A DNA stretch of 16,266 nucleotides from the NCBI GenBank assembly GCA_900552325.1, contig URZG01000020.1:1-16266 (forward strand), read 5' to 3'. The notes under the pieces were generated by a model. The model was given only the letters and a program-made list of their open reading frames with translations. It was not told the DNA's origin and searched no databases. Numbering within the stretch: position 1 is the stretch's first letter; each line of letters begins with the position of its first letter. This DNA is from an uncultured Porphyromonadaceae bacterium (GTDB lineage: Bacteria > Bacteroidota > Bacteroidia > Bacteroidales > Muribaculaceae). Shown piece after piece: positions 15,506 through 16,266 of this stretch. Both the position numbers and the translations under genes were made by a program.

Positions 15506-16266
15506 TCAATCTTTCATTGTGATGCCATGCTCACGGGCGTAGCGGTAGAGGCGGCTGTTGAGTTCCTCGTTGTCGGCATACTTGCACGGCACTATCCATT
15601 CGCCGTTTCCGTAATAGCCGTATTTGCCGTTTTTCCTGAAACTGCGAAAATTCAGTTTGCCGTCGGCCGAGGAATATCCGTCAGAAATCTCGTCGTATTC
15701 TCCGAATGGAATGACCACCTTGCCGAGTGAGTTGATACACCCCCATTGATCGTTCTTTTTCACACGCGCCAATTTGTCAGGGCCGAAATCGCAACCGAAA
15801 TCGTATTGAGGCTCCACCACCCACGAACCGCTGCGGTTAACATATCCGTACTTGTCGTTCGAGTCTTTGACAAGAGCCAGGCCGTTCGACATATCCTTTA
15901 CTAAAGGCACATAACCGGAAAAGAGCTCGCGTCCGGATTTGTCAACGAGGTTCCATCCCTTTCCCTCTATTTTCACCCTGCAAAATCCCTCGTTGCACCA
16001 GAATGTATCATCATAGATCTGCGGAGTTATTACCTTTCCGGTAACTACGTTAAAGAGACCCCACTTGTCGTTCGTACCGTCGCAATATGACGTAATCCCC
16101 TCGCTGCCGCGCCCGAAAGCGTCGAACACCGGACTTATCACCTTGCAATTACGGTCAAGAAGCACTCCCTTTCCGCGACCGGTATATGCCTTGTAAATAC
16201 CCTCCTCGCGCAGTCCGAGATGCGGCGAGATAGAAGTATAATCAAAGGGGAGCACTACGTTGCCTG
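15506..16266 (-). CDS. WG-repeat protein, C-terminal part (start beyond the right edge)
   Basis: This is the C-terminal 252 or so residues of a second WG-repeat protein, open to the right edge. About seven repeats are visible, for example NDKWGLFNVVTGKVITPQIYD, DKYGYVNRSGSWVVEPQYD and NDQWGCINSLGKVVIPFGEYD. A GTG near 16255 is unlikely to be the start, because upstream in-frame codons continue a repeat (GNVVLPFDY). The tail WIVPCKYADNEELNSRLYRY then AREHGITMKD resembles the end of the downstream WG protein, so the two are tandem paralogues. The 20-base gap to the next start suggests one transcript. The signal peptide, the promoter and any N-terminal domain lie outside the window, and the function is unknown. 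Confidence 0.88.
   Translation of the reverse strand, partial: GNVVLPFDYTSISPHLGLREEGIYKAYTGRGKGVLLDRNCKVISPVFDAFGRGSEGITSYCDGTNDKWGLFNVVTGKVITPQIYDDTFWCNEGFCRVKIEGKGWNLVDKSGRELFSGYVPLVKDMSNGLALVKDSNDKYGYVNRSGSWVVEPQYDFGCDFGPDKLARVKKNDQWGCINSLGKVVIPFGEYDEISDGYSSADGKLNFRSFRKNGKYGYYGNGEWIVPCKYADNEELNSRLYRYAREHGITMKD

Overview
The window looks like a chromosomal segment of a GC-rich Bacteroidales bacterium, possibly Muribaculaceae. Family level is inference. Supporting signs are TAnnTTTG-type -7 promoter elements with no clear Shine-Dalgarno sequences, a TonB-dependent receptor, an ECF sigma operon of Bacteroidales type, an exported protein with a T9SS-like C-terminal tail, and tandem WG-repeat proteins. 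There is no rRNA, tRNA, insertion sequence or CRISPR array. Every gene-free stretch is under 200 bases.

Left part (1-2406): the N-terminal part of a TonB-dependent receptor runs off the left edge on the minus strand. It is divergent from a plus-strand operon encoding an ECF sigma factor, a single-pass membrane protein (candidate anti-sigma) and a Spy/CpxP-like periplasmic protein. The two divergent promoters are near mirror images: an 11-base arm GGGGCGCCGTA lies exactly 24 bases upstream of a TAnnTTTG element on both sides.

Centre (2407-9556): a very large secreted alpha-2-macroglobulin-like protein without a thioester motif overlaps by 8 bases a secreted GHL10/DUF187-type glycoside hydrolase. 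A strong hairpin with a T tract ends about 20 bases before the macroglobulin start codon, where I see no canonical promoter. It is either the terminator of the sigma operon or an attenuator.

Right centre (9557-13535): a Crp/Fnr-family regulator is followed by a 1008-residue exported multidomain protein (choice-of-anchor J, fibronectin III, CARDB-like, T9SS-like tail). Both genes carry the same FNR-like palindrome (TTAAT-N4-ATTAA within an 18-base match) at exactly the same distance from their -7 elements, and neither has a clear -33 element. This suggests an autoregulated Crp/Fnr switch that also activates the exported protein. The residues expected to read the G:C pair of a classical FNR box are replaced in this regulator, and its box has A:T at that position. 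This small regulator-operator-effector module is the most novel signal in the window. A strong terminator closes the region.

Right end (13536-16266): two tandem minus-strand WG-repeat proteins with related C-terminal tails, the upstream one running off the right edge. The downstream gene changes base composition sharply along its length.
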